A DNA stretch of 11,024 bases from CAYNFT01 sp964396535 (lineage in GTDB: Bacteria; Chloroflexota; Dehalococcoidia; Dehalococcoidales; UBA2162): positions 1 to 11,024 of the forward strand of contig CAYNFT010000071.1 in NCBI GenBank assembly GCA_964396535.1, given 5' to 3'. Positions 1 through 7,486 of this stretch are shown one piece after another. How positions within the stretch are numbered: position 1 is the first letter of the stretch; each line of letters opens with the position of its first letter. Made by a program: the position numbers and the translations under genes. Below the pieces are notes generated by a model, which was given only the letters and a program-made list of their open reading frames with translations, did not search any database and was not told the origin of the DNA.

Positions 1-2073
1 ACCATACGCAACCTGATTGATTCAGCCAAGAGAGTAGAGGGCATTGCCCGCCATGCCAGTACTCACGCTGCCGGTGTGGTTATATCCAGAGAACCTCTTA
101 CCAGATATGTTCCCCTACAGCGAGCCAGCAAGGCTAACGGTGAAGCTACTGTTATGACTCAGTTTAGCATGGAGGATATCGCTCAGATTGGCCTTTTGAA
201 GATGGACTTTCTTGGTCTGGCCAACCTAACCATTTTGGGTAAGGCAAAGGAGATTATTTCTCAGAATCGTGGCATTGATATCGACCTCCAGCATATCCCG
301 ATGGATGATGCTAAGACTTTTGACCTGCTCTCATCGGGCGAAACTACCGGCGTCTTCCAACTGGAGGGAGCCGGCATGCGCCGCTACATCAAGGAGCTTA
401 AACCAACCAACTTCAGTGACATCGCCGCTATGGTAGCCCTCTACCGTCCCGGACCTATGGAGCACATTCCCACCTTCATTAAAGGTAAGCATGGTGAAGA
501 GGATATCCACTATCCCAATCCCGCTCTGGCTGATATTCTTGAGGAAACTTACGGGGTAATTGTCTATCAAGAACAGGTGCTGTTCATCGTGCAGGCCTTC
601 GCTGGCTATAGCCTGGGTCAGGCTGACATCTTCAGAAAGGCAATGGGAAAGAAAATTCCTGAGGTCATGAGGAAGGAAAAACGAAATTTCATTGCTGGTG
701 CCAAGAGAAAGGGTTTTTCTGCTGAGGTAGCTTCTGAAGTCTTTGCTCTTATCGAGCCATTCTCCGGCTATGCATTCAACAAGGCTCACGCGGTTAGCTA
801 TGCTCTTATTGCCTATCAGACTGCCTATCTTAAGGCGAACTACGCCATAGAATATATTACCGCTTTTCTGATTGCTAATGCAGGTCAACCAGAGAAGGTA
901 GCTAACGCTGTTGCCGAATGCCGTCGTTTAGATATTACCGTACTACAGCCTGATATACAGCATAGTCAGGCCAGCTTTTCTATAGAGCAGAGTGATAACC
1001 ATACTCCAGTTATTCGCTTTGGGCTAGCCGCCATCAAGAATGTAGGGCTTGGAGCTGTAGAGCCGATTATTACCGAGCGAGATAAAGGAGGCAAGTTCAA
1101 ATCTATTGAAGATTTTTGCCGCCGCTGTGACCTGCACGGGCTAAACAAGCGGGCGATGGAGAGCTTGCTCAAGGCCGGAGCCTTCGATTCTCTAGGTAAC
1201 CAGGGCACGCTACTCCACAACATGAATAATATCCTGTCTTTAGCCCAACGGGAGCAACGTTTACGGGAAACAGGCCAATCCACCATGTTCGACCTGTGGG
1301 GAGAGACAACGGCATTGCCCATGCCCAGTCTCGATATGGAACCCGCTGGTGCCACGGATAGAGAGAGGGCAAGCTGGGAGAAAGAATTAATGGGGGTTCC
1401 TTTCTCTAGGAAGCTTTTTGACCCCAGTAAGCAAAACCCCGGTGTAACCCTGTGCGGTACGATTGACACTGAAATGAACGGGGAAAATATTACCGTAGCT
1501 GGTGAAGTAGCCAGCGTTACTCAGCTGATGACCCGCAAGGACAACCGGTGGTTTGTTAAGGCAACAGTAGAAGACATCAGCGGTAGTGTTGAAGCTACGG
1601 TGTGGCCCAAGGTCTACGAGAATAACAGAGAGCTGTGGCAGGAGGGGAACCTGCTTCAGCTTGAGGCGACGGTCAGAATCGGCAGGGATGATTCAGTACA
1701 GCTCAATATCAACCGGGCTTACCACTACGAGATACCGGCTGCCCGGACTGAAGAAACCATCGCTGCCCCGCCTGAGGAGGTGCCGCAAACAGTTGAAGAG
1801 ACTCCGCCTGAGTCTCTCCCAATCAAAAACCAGCGACTGGTAATCAGCCTGACCCAGACCAGTAATGAGGAGGATGACATAGCCCGTCTGCGTAAATTGA
1901 ACGAGATTATCAAAGACTTCTCTGGAGAGGACGAGGTTATCCTGCGTATTGAAAATGGCGAGAAAGTGGATAGCCTAAGGCTATCCAACACCAGCTACTG
2001 TCCTGAGCTTCGTCAGCAACTAGTAGAGCTATTGGGAGAAGAAATGCTAAGGCTAGAAACCGTTATTCCCTAG
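1..2073 (+). CDS. dnaE: DNA polymerase III alpha subunit, 5'-truncated by window
   Basis: This is the C-terminal 690 codons of the replicative DNA polymerase catalytic subunit. The reading frame is open from base 1, so the GTG at 76 is an internal valine and not a start. The opening segment (RHASTHAAGVVIS) is a hallmark of the DnaE palm. LLKMDFLGL carries the third catalytic aspartate (codon 205-207), equivalent to E. coli Asp555. The other two aspartates and the PHP domain lie upstream of the window. Finger-domain motifs follow (VALYRPGPM, GYAFNKAHAVSYALIAYQTAYLK). QSTMF at 1276-1290 fits the internal beta-clamp-binding motif of the family. An OB-fold lies at about 1470-1730, then a Pro/Glu-rich linker (about 1740-1830) and a small C-terminal domain. 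The domain order matches DnaE rather than PolC, because no exonuclease insertion is seen in the part visible. radC follows after 29 nt, probably cotranscribed. Confidence 0.97.
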   Translation, partial: TIRNLIDSAKRVEGIARHASTHAAGVVISREPLTRYVPLQRASKANGEATVMTQFSMEDIAQIGLLKMDFLGLANLTILGKAKEIISQNRGIDIDLQHIPMDDAKTFDLLSSGETTGVFQLEGAGMRRYIKELKPTNFSDIAAMVALYRPGPMEHIPTFIKGKHGEEDIHYPNPALADILEETYGVIVYQEQVLFIVQAFAGYSLGQADIFRKAMGKKIPEVMRKEKRNFIAGAKRKGFSAEVASEVFALIEPFSGYAFNKAHAVSYALIAYQTAYLKANYAIEYITAFLIANAGQPEKVANAVAECRRLDITVLQPDIQHSQASFSIEQSDNHTPVIRFGLAAIKNVGLGAVEPIITERDKGGKFKSIEDFCRRCDLHGLNKRAMESLLKAGAFDSLGNQGTLLHNMNNILSLAQREQRLRETGQSTMFDLWGETTALPMPSLDMEPAGATDRERASWEKELMGVPFSRKLFDPSKQNPGVTLCGTIDTEMNGENITVAGEVASVTQLMTRKDNRWFVKATVEDISGSVEATVWPKVYENNRELWQEGNLLQLEATVRIGRDDSVQLNINRAYHYEIPAARTEETIAAPPEEVPQTVEETPPESLPIKNQRLVISLTQTSNEEDDIARLRKLNEIIKDFSGEDEVILRIENGEKVDSLRLSNTSYCPELRQQLVELLGEEMLRLETVIP

Positions 2074-2102
2074 TGTTAGAATAGGTAAAGAGGAAAATAC
2101 AA

Positions 2103-2891
2103 ATGCCTTCAGCTGATACTTCAGAAGGACACAGGAAAAGGCTGCGAGAAAAATTTATGAAGTCGAGTCTTAAGGGTTTCCATGACTACGAAATTATTGA
2201 GCTGCTCCTGAGCCTAGGAACACCCCGTAAGGACTGTAAACAACAGGCAAAAGAGGCAATTAAGAGATTCAAGACTATGAGAGGAGTTCTGGAAGCTCCC
2301 CCCGAAGAACTGCAAAAAATCGAAGGCATTGGCGCTCATAGTGCCTTTGGCATCAAGCTGGTGCAGGAAGTAGCCAGAGAATTCCTTAAAGAAAAAATTA
2401 TTGATAAGCCCATATACAGGTCCGCCCAGGAGATTTTTGATTACCTTTACCACTCAATGCGAGACCTCAAAAAGGAGGTATTCAAGGTTATTTATCTAAA
2501 TAGCCAGAACCAGATTATTGAAACTGATGACCTCTTCGAAGGAACAATAAATAGCAGTTCGGTCTCCCCCCGTGAGGTTGTGGAAAGCGCCATTAAAAAT
2601 AGTGCTGCTTCACTAATTTTTGTCCATAACCACCACTCAGGCAACCCCGAGCCCAGTAAGAGTGACAAAGAGCTAACCAAAGACCTGGTCTATGCCGGGA
2701 GTATCATGCGGATTAGGGTCCTAGACCACGTCATAATCGGCAATAACAAATTCTTCAGCTTTGCCAGTCAGGGACTGATTGAGGAATACGAACTGGATTT
2801 CTTAAACCTGAAAATAAAGGGAGTCTCCGAAGCTAAACGAAGAGTGTACCGAGCTAAATTACCTTCCTCCGAGCTTCCCTGGCACCCATAA
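2103..2891 (+). CDS. radC: RadC/UPF0758 family JAB-domain protein, copy 1
   Basis: A 262-residue protein of the usual RadC build. The N-terminal helical region (about 10-65) is followed by a helix-hairpin-helix (LQKIEGIGAHSAFGIKLV, 70-87) and a JAB/MPN metalloprotease-like domain (about 106-235). The JAMM metal ligands are present: H175, H177 and D188 with S185, in H-N-H-H-S-G-N-P-E-P-S-K-S-D. The likely catalytic glutamate is E125 in KKEVF. The usual proline after the second His is replaced by His178 (HNHHSG instead of HNHPSG), which is unusual. Despite the name, the biochemical role of RadC proteins is unsettled, and an early DNA-repair assignment was withdrawn. The start at 2103 has AAGAGG at 2088-2093, 9 nt upstream. 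The gene sits 29 nt after dnaE, so an operon is likely. A close paralogue lies at 6684-7484. Confidence 0.92.
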   Translation: MPSADTSEGHRKRLREKFMKSSLKGFHDYEIIELLLSLGTPRKDCKQQAKEAIKRFKTMRGVLEAPPEELQKIEGIGAHSAFGIKLVQEVAREFLKEKIIDKPIYRSAQEIFDYLYHSMRDLKKEVFKVIYLNSQNQIIETDDLFEGTINSSSVSPREVVESAIKNSAASLIFVHNHHSGNPEPSKSDKELTKDLVYAGSIMRIRVLDHVIIGNNKFFSFASQGLIEEYELDFLNLKIKGVSEAKRRVYRAKLPSSELPWHP

Positions 2892-3000
2892 TCACAAAAC
2901 CGAAGCCGTTGCCCCCCGATTGGCGTTACTTTTGTCGGCACACATTGCCTTTTGCGCGATTTAAGCCTCCCATCATTGAATTCCAACAGTAAAAATTTTT

Positions 3001-3029
3001 TTAACAACTGGATCTTTCATACCTATAAA
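3001..3029 (+). promoter_or_regulatory. Sigma70-type promoter for the two-component pair
   Basis: TTAACA at 3001-3006 and TATAAA at 3024-3029 each match the consensus hexamer at 5 of 6 positions. They are separated by the ideal 17 nt. An A5T7 tract at 2991-3002 abuts the -35 and could act as an UP element. Transcription would begin near 3036, leaving a leader of about 190 nt. This is a sequence match only. Confidence 0.6.
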
Positions 3030-3140
3030 GCAGGAATTAGATGAAAAAACAAGTTTGACAGACTTCCTAAGGACACAGACAGGTTAAAAGCTAAACAACT
3101 CGCAGCAACAACCTTGCCGATAGAGAGATAAAGGACTACA

Positions 3141-3170
3141 GTGTACTTTACCTGACTTTTGTGGACTTTA
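3141..3170 (+). repeat. Helically phased 10-bp direct repeats, candidate operator
   Basis: Three consecutive 10-bp blocks, GTGTACTTTA, CCTGACTTTT and GTGGACTTTA, put ACTTT at exactly 10-bp intervals (3145, 3155, 3165). The blocks on either side (AAGGACTACA before, GGGGACAATG after) keep the AC in the same phase with weaker matches. One-turn spacing places every copy on the same face of the helix, as for cooperative binding. They lie 60-90 nt upstream of the ATG of the excisionase-HTH/receiver gene and downstream of the predicted start of transcription. An operator for that protein is an inference. Confidence 0.5.
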
Positions 3171-3229
3171 GGGGACAATGGTACCATCCAAGTGTAAATG
3201 CTACCCGAAAATTGGTGGAATGGAGTGCT

Positions 3230-3772
3230 ATGACAGAGCTTATGACTGTTGAGGAGGTGACTCGTTACTTACGGGTTACTGAAAAGACCATATACAGATT
3301 ACTAAAGCGAGGTAGTATCCCAGCAACCAAGGTGGGCCACCAGTGGAGATTCGAGAAGACGGTAATTGATGAGTGGTTAAAACGACATTCGGTCGGTACA
3401 AAGGCAAATATCCTTGTTGTTGATGACGAGGAGGTGGTTCGGGAACTATTCAAGGAGACCCTGGAGGAGTTAGGGCACACAGTGATAGCTGTTGAGAGCG
3501 GTTTTAAAGGATTGGAACTGGTGAAAAAACAGGATTTCGACCTGGTTTTTCTTGACCTCAAGATGCCTGGAATGGTTGGTGACGACTTCCTTGGCCGGTT
3601 AAAGGCTATCAAGCCCAGATTACCGGTAACTATCATAACCGGCTATCCAGATAGTGGCATGATGAGGCGGGCTCTGGCTCAGGGTCCTTTTGGGCTTATG
3701 AATAAGCCTTTCGGTGAATCGGACATTATTACGGCTGTCAATAGTTTTTTGCGTATCACTCAGCGAAAGTGA
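3230..3772 (+). CDS. Response regulator with N-terminal excisionase-type HTH
   Basis: A 180-residue protein with an inverted response-regulator layout. Residues 4-53 form an excisionase/HTH_17 domain (MTVEEVTRYLRVTEKTIYRL, then IPATKVGHQWRF and a DEWLKRH helix). This is the MerR-like winged HTH also found in Xis and BldC. Residues 58-175 form a receiver domain with all the conserved parts: acidic pair D65/D66, phosphoacceptor D109 (VFLDLKMPG), switch T137 and K159 (NKPF). There is no C-terminal output domain, so the HTH must be the output. I chose ATG 3230 because the HTH begins there and GGTGG/GGAG lies just upstream. A GTG at 3161 would add 23 residues that resemble nothing. The partner kinase starts 26 nt downstream. 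Target genes are unknown; autoregulation through the upstream repeats is possible. Confidence 0.9.
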   Translation: MTELMTVEEVTRYLRVTEKTIYRLLKRGSIPATKVGHQWRFEKTVIDEWLKRHSVGTKANILVVDDEEVVRELFKETLEELGHTVIAVESGFKGLELVKKQDFDLVFLDLKMPGMVGDDFLGRLKAIKPRLPVTIITGYPDSGMMRRALAQGPFGLMNKPFGESDIITAVNSFLRITQRK

Positions 3773-3798
3773 TGAACTTTTATTGAGAGGGTTGAATT

Positions 3799-6492
3799 AT
3801 GACTCCCGATGAAACTAAGGAAAGAGAACAACTAAAAAATGAACTGGTAGATTTGCGCCGACGGGTTAGCGAGTTAGCAGTATCAGACATCAAGCGCTGG
3901 CGAGCAGAGCAAAAGCTGCAAAAAAGCGAGCAAATGTATACCACTATCTCAGATGCGGCAAAAGATGGCATTATTCTGATAGATAGCAAGGCAAATATTG
4001 TTTCATGGAACAAGGCTGCGCAGACTACTTTTGGCTACACCGAGGACGAGATTCTAAATAAACATCTGACTGTCTTGATGCCAGAACAGTTTAGAACTGC
4101 TTTTCAAAAAGGAATGGAGCAGTTAAATTCAGAGGATATGCCTCTACCCAGCGGAACAACTCATGAATTTTCCGGTCTGAGGAAAGACGGCAGCCAGTTC
4201 ACTGCCGACATTTCCCTTGGAGGCTGGAAACAAGGGGAGGAAGCGTTTTATGTGGGTATTGTCAGGGACATTACTGAGAGCAAAGAGGCAGAGGAGGAAT
4301 TAAGACTGAAAGCCCAGCTTCTGGACAGTACCGGTGATTCAATCAGTCTACTCGATGCAGATGGAAATATCGTCTATGCAAATAAAAAATTCTGCAGGTC
4401 TCACGGCTATAGCAGCGAAGAATTGATAGGGATGAAAATCGAGCAAGTGGACCATCAGTTATTGGGCAAACTTCTCGAGTCAAGGATTAAAGAACTGACA
4501 GAAAAAGGCGTGGCTGTATTTGAATCCTCTCATACTCGCAAAGACGGCTCTACATTTCCTGTGGAAATACATTCTCGCGTGATTTGGTCAGGCAACAGTA
4601 TATTCACCCTGAGTGTTGAACGTGACATCACCGAACGCAAGCGAGCAGAGGAGGCGCTACGGGAGTCGGAAGAAAGATACCGCGCTATCTTCGAGCAAGC
4701 GGCAGACTCAGTTGTGCTTATTGATACAGAAAATGGAGCGCTGGTGAAATTCAATAATAAGGCACACGAGAGCCTCGGCTATAGCCGTGAGGAATTCGCC
4801 AAGCTCAAGTTATCTGACATTGAAGCCATTGAGTCTACCGAGGAAGTCAAGAGGCATATAGAGAAGGTCGTTGAAGAGGGAAGCGACGTCTTTGAAACAC
4901 GCCATAGGACAAAGGGCGGCGAGATACGAGACATCCAAGTGAGCGCTAGGGCTATTTATATTGGCGGGAGAGATTTCATTCTCACAATATGGCGTGACAT
5001 CACCGAGAGCAGGCAGGCAGAGGAGCTTTACAGGACTCTGGCGGAAAGCTCGCCGGTTGGTGTTTATATTTTTCAGGACGGTAAGTTTTGCTTTGTTAAT
5101 TCCCAGTTCCGGAAATTAACCGGCTTTAGCGAAGATGAACTGTTAAATATGAACCCCTGGGAGCTTGTCAATCCTGAAGATAGGGTGAGAGCCAGGGAAA
5201 ACGCAATACAAATGTTGAAGGGAAACCGCCTTTCCCCTTACGAGTTCAGGGTTACTAACAAGGCTGGTGAGATTAAGTGGTCGATGGAGACAGTTGCCTC
5301 TATTTACTATAATGGGAAACGAGCAACTCTGGCTAACTTCATGGATATCACCGAGCACAAGCGGATGGAGGAAGCGCTACAGGAGTCAGAGGAGAGATAT
5401 CGCGCCCTGATGAATCTGGGGGGTAGTGTTGGGGAGGCTATTATCATGTTGCAGGACAAGGACGGTGTAGACGCCGTCCAAGTCTTTGTTAGCGATGAGT
5501 GGCCCCGTATCACCGGCTACTCCAGAAAGGAACTGCTCGGTATGTCCTTTTTTGACCTCCTTCACTCTGAAGACCGCGAGGCTTCTCTAACAAGACACAA
5601 AAGAAAGATGAGCGGTGAAATTATTCCAGGGCTTTTTGAGATGGCCACTATCAGAAAAGATGGCACCGAGGTTCCCATTGAAATTACCAGTGCCTACACG
5701 ATATACAAGGGTGAACGTGCCAATGTTGTTTTTATCAGGGACATCACTGAGCGCAAGCAGGCTCAGGAGAGGGAAAAAGAGCTGCAACAGGAGCTTAATA
5801 TATGCAATCGGTTTGCCTCTATTGGTGAGCTGGCAGCCGGCGTTGCCCACGAGATAAATAATCCTCTTACCGGGATAATGGGATTTTCCGAGCGCCTGTT
5901 GAGGAAAAGTACCGATGAGGAAATCAGCCAGGATTTGGAGAGGATTCATAGCGAAGCTCAACGGGCAGCCAGAGTGGTGGAGAATCTCCGGACCTTTGCC
6001 CGCCGCCGTGAGCCAAAGAAGGAATATCTGGACATAAACGAGATTCTGGGAAGGACTCTGGAATTAAGGGACTATGAATTAAGAATAGACAATATTGAAC
6101 TTGTGGTAGAGCTTACTCCCTACATACCAAAAATAATTGGCGATTTTGGTCAAATTCAGCAAGTCTTCTTGAACATCATTCTCAATGCTGAGCAGGCAAT
6201 GACTGAAGCAAACGGTGGTGGAAAGCTCACCATCAAAACTCAGAAGATAAAAGACCATATAAGAATTTCCTTTGCTGATGATGGCCCCGGGATTCTAGCC
6301 GAAAACCTTGACAGGGTCTTCGACCCATTTTTCACCACCAGAGGGGAGAGAGATGGCACCGGCCTGGGACTCAGCGCCTGTCATGGCATTGTGACCGAGC
6401 ATGGTGGCAGGATTTACGCTAAAAGCAAACCCGGAAAAGGAGCTACATTTTTCGTTGAATTAAAAGAGACAGCCAAAGAGAGAGGTAAATAG
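3799..6492 (+). CDS. Soluble multi-PAS sensor histidine kinase
   Basis: An 897-residue hybrid-free histidine kinase. A short N-terminal coiled coil (about 5-45) leads into five tandem PAS domains at roughly 43-163, 168-283, 287-405, 409-523 and 528-655. Each ends in the typical (R/M)DIT(E)xxxxxE connector. A HisKA domain follows with H-box GVAHEINNPL, the phosphoacceptor being His684. The HATPase domain has N796 (N-box), DDGPGI at 827-832, FDPFFTTR at 841-848 and GTGLGLS at 853-859, so it looks fully active. No membrane span or signal peptide is visible, which makes it a cytoplasmic sensor. None of the PAS domains shows an obvious haem or flavin signature, so the ligand is unknown. GAGAGG lies 8 nt before the ATG. 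The gene follows the receiver gene by 26 nt, and the two most likely form a cognate pair. Confidence 0.95.
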   Translation: MTPDETKEREQLKNELVDLRRRVSELAVSDIKRWRAEQKLQKSEQMYTTISDAAKDGIILIDSKANIVSWNKAAQTTFGYTEDEILNKHLTVLMPEQFRTAFQKGMEQLNSEDMPLPSGTTHEFSGLRKDGSQFTADISLGGWKQGEEAFYVGIVRDITESKEAEEELRLKAQLLDSTGDSISLLDADGNIVYANKKFCRSHGYSSEELIGMKIEQVDHQLLGKLLESRIKELTEKGVAVFESSHTRKDGSTFPVEIHSRVIWSGNSIFTLSVERDITERKRAEEALRESEERYRAIFEQAADSVVLIDTENGALVKFNNKAHESLGYSREEFAKLKLSDIEAIESTEEVKRHIEKVVEEGSDVFETRHRTKGGEIRDIQVSARAIYIGGRDFILTIWRDITESRQAEELYRTLAESSPVGVYIFQDGKFCFVNSQFRKLTGFSEDELLNMNPWELVNPEDRVRARENAIQMLKGNRLSPYEFRVTNKAGEIKWSMETVASIYYNGKRATLANFMDITEHKRMEEALQESEERYRALMNLGGSVGEAIIMLQDKDGVDAVQVFVSDEWPRITGYSRKELLGMSFFDLLHSEDREASLTRHKRKMSGEIIPGLFEMATIRKDGTEVPIEITSAYTIYKGERANVVFIRDITERKQAQEREKELQQELNICNRFASIGELAAGVAHEINNPLTGIMGFSERLLRKSTDEEISQDLERIHSEAQRAARVVENLRTFARRREPKKEYLDINEILGRTLELRDYELRIDNIELVVELTPYIPKIIGDFGQIQQVFLNIILNAEQAMTEANGGGKLTIKTQKIKDHIRISFADDGPGILAENLDRVFDPFFTTRGERDGTGLGLSACHGIVTEHGGRIYAKSKPGKGATFFVELKETAKERGK

Positions 6493-6507
6493 GAAAGTTG
6501 CCGAGGA

Positions 6508-6520
6508 AGAACCGTGTTCT
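6508..6520. repeat. Short perfect inverted repeat after the kinase gene
   Basis: AGAAC-CGT-GTTCT is a perfect 5-bp inverted repeat with a 3-nt centre, 16 nt after the kinase stop. No T-run follows, so it is not a convincing terminator. It could be a small operator for the downstream radC copy, or chance. Confidence 0.25.
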
Positions 6521-6561
6521 AAAACATATATATCCAATTGTCGCAATAAATGACTTATATG

Positions 6562-6590
6562 TTGACAAAAGTGTTACGATATGCTACGTA
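6562..6590 (+). promoter_or_regulatory. Possible promoter for second radC
   Basis: A perfect -35 TTGACA lies at 6562-6567. With a 17-nt spacer the -10 would be TACGTA at 6585-6590, a weak match. A better hexamer, TATGAT at 6591-6596, sits at an unfavourable 23-nt spacing. The region is AT-rich and lies about 100 nt upstream of the start at 6684, so a promoter here is plausible, but its -10 is not settled by the sequence. Confidence 0.35.
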
Positions 6591-6683
6591 TATGATAGTT
6601 AGGACATCTGACAATTTTCCAGAATATGGACACCTGGGCGCAATGCTATAGTAACCGCTCAAGGTAGATAAGGAGATTCTAAC

Positions 6684-7484
6684 ATGAGTTTAGCCTCATC
6701 AGCAAGAGAGCGACATCTAGGGTCTCTACAGGAAAGGTTCGTCAGGTCAGGTTTTGAGGGCTTTAACGACCGACAAATCATTGAACTACTCATGAGCCTA
6801 GTCTTAACCTACCGGGAGTCTCGGAAGCTGGCAAAAGAGTGCCTTGCAGAATTCAAAGACTTCGGCGGATTCCTCTCCGCTTCTCCTCAGGAGCTAGAGC
6901 GAGTTGGAATTACCCCCAACTGTATGTTCTGTGTTAAACTTCTCCGAGAGTTACCTGCGGAGATTCTTAAGAGGAAGATTGTGGAGCAGTCTTTTTATAA
7001 ATCATCTGAAGAGGTCTTTGATTATCTCTACTACTCAATGCGGGACCTTAAGAAAGAGGTATTAAAGGCTATCTATCTAAATAGCCGAAACCAGATTATT
7101 GACACAGTTGACCTCTTTGAAGGCACGCTGGAAAGCATTCCAATCCGTCCCCGCGAGATTGTAGAAGGTGCCATTACGAATGGTGCCGCCGCCATAATCT
7201 TTGTCCATAACCACCCTTCAGGTGACCCCTCTCCCAGCAAGAGCGATAAACAGTTCACCAGAGACCTGGTCTTTGTCGGCGAAATTATTCAAATCAAGGT
7301 GCTAGACCATATCATAATAGGCGGCAACAGATACTATAGCTTCGCTGATGAAGGAATGATAAAGAAATACGGATTGGATTTTTTGAACTTCAAAATAAGA
7401 AAGGTGTCTGATAGCAAAGTCCGTTATTCTAAAGATTTAGCCCCTGCAAGCGACCTGAGGAAGAAAAAGAACAAGAAATCATAG
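6684..7484 (+). CDS. radC: RadC/UPF0758 family JAB-domain protein, copy 2
   Basis: A 266-residue paralogue of the gene at 2103-2891. The JAB domain (about 106-235) aligns with copy 1 without gaps and has the canonical HNHPSGDPSPSKSD motif, with H175, H177, S185 and D188 at the same residue numbers as in copy 1. E125 in KKEVL is the likely catalytic glutamate. The N-terminal half is more diverged: the helix-hairpin-helix glycines are eroded (RVGITPNCMFCVKLL against KIEGIGAHSAFGIKLV), so DNA binding through that motif may be lost. The C-terminus ends in a Lys-rich tail (RKKKNKKS). A strong Shine-Dalgarno AAGGAG (6670-6675) sits 8 nt before the ATG. The gene has its own upstream gap of 191 nt and converges on the alkyltransferase gene 2 nt after its stop. 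Function is as uncertain as for other RadC proteins. Confidence 0.9.
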   Translation: MSLASSARERHLGSLQERFVRSGFEGFNDRQIIELLMSLVLTYRESRKLAKECLAEFKDFGGFLSASPQELERVGITPNCMFCVKLLRELPAEILKRKIVEQSFYKSSEEVFDYLYYSMRDLKKEVLKAIYLNSRNQIIDTVDLFEGTLESIPIRPREIVEGAITNGAAAIIFVHNHPSGDPSPSKSDKQFTRDLVFVGEIIQIKVLDHIIIGGNRYYSFADEGMIKKYGLDFLNFKIRKVSDSKVRYSKDLAPASDLRKKKNKKS

Positions 7485-7486
7485 CT

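Larger units (their letters stand above)
2892..3229 (+). other. Gene-free gap with promoter and phased repeats
   Basis: This 338-nt stretch between radC copy 1 and the receiver gene holds no convincing gene. Its first 100 nt show no clear hairpin-plus-T-run terminator. An A/T run at 2991-3002 leads directly into a sigma70-like promoter at 3001-3029. The predicted leader, about 190 nt from near 3036 to the ATG at 3230, contains 10-bp-phased direct repeats at 3141-3170. A second TTGACA at 3055-3060 has no good -10 partner. Confidence 0.7.

Noticed and set aside
331..1469. Long minus-strand open frames inside dnaE
   Set aside because: They are shadows of the well-conserved dnaE frame and show no recognisable domain.
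2892..3000. Intrinsic terminator after radC copy 1
   Set aside because: The T-run at 2996-3002 has no GC-rich stem before it; it looks more like an A/T tract upstream of the promoter.
2768..3007. Minus-strand 79-codon frame over the end of radC copy 1 and the gap
   Set aside because: It overlaps a real gene, has no family resemblance, and its start lies in the A/T tract before the promoter.
3041..3058. Five-codon leader peptide (MKKQV) after the predicted promoter
   Set aside because: AGGA sits 5 nt upstream, but the frame is too short to support and there is no attenuator-like hairpin behind it.
3055..3060. Second promoter with TTGACA at 3055
   Set aside because: There is no acceptable -10 hexamer at 16-18 nt; the nearest candidate, TTAAAA at 3084, is 23 nt away.
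3161..3229. GTG at 3161 as the start of the receiver gene
   Set aside because: The 23 extra residues resemble no domain, the HTH begins right after ATG 3230, that ATG has its own purine-rich site, and the extension would run through the phased repeats.
6508..6520. LexA/SOS box of the Gram-positive type (GAAC-N4-GTTC)
   Set aside because: The spacing is three bases rather than four, and no second site or known SOS gene supports it.
6550..6651. 33-codon open frame upstream of radC copy 2
   Set aside because: It has no ribosome site, it overlaps the likely promoter, and its composition is unremarkable.
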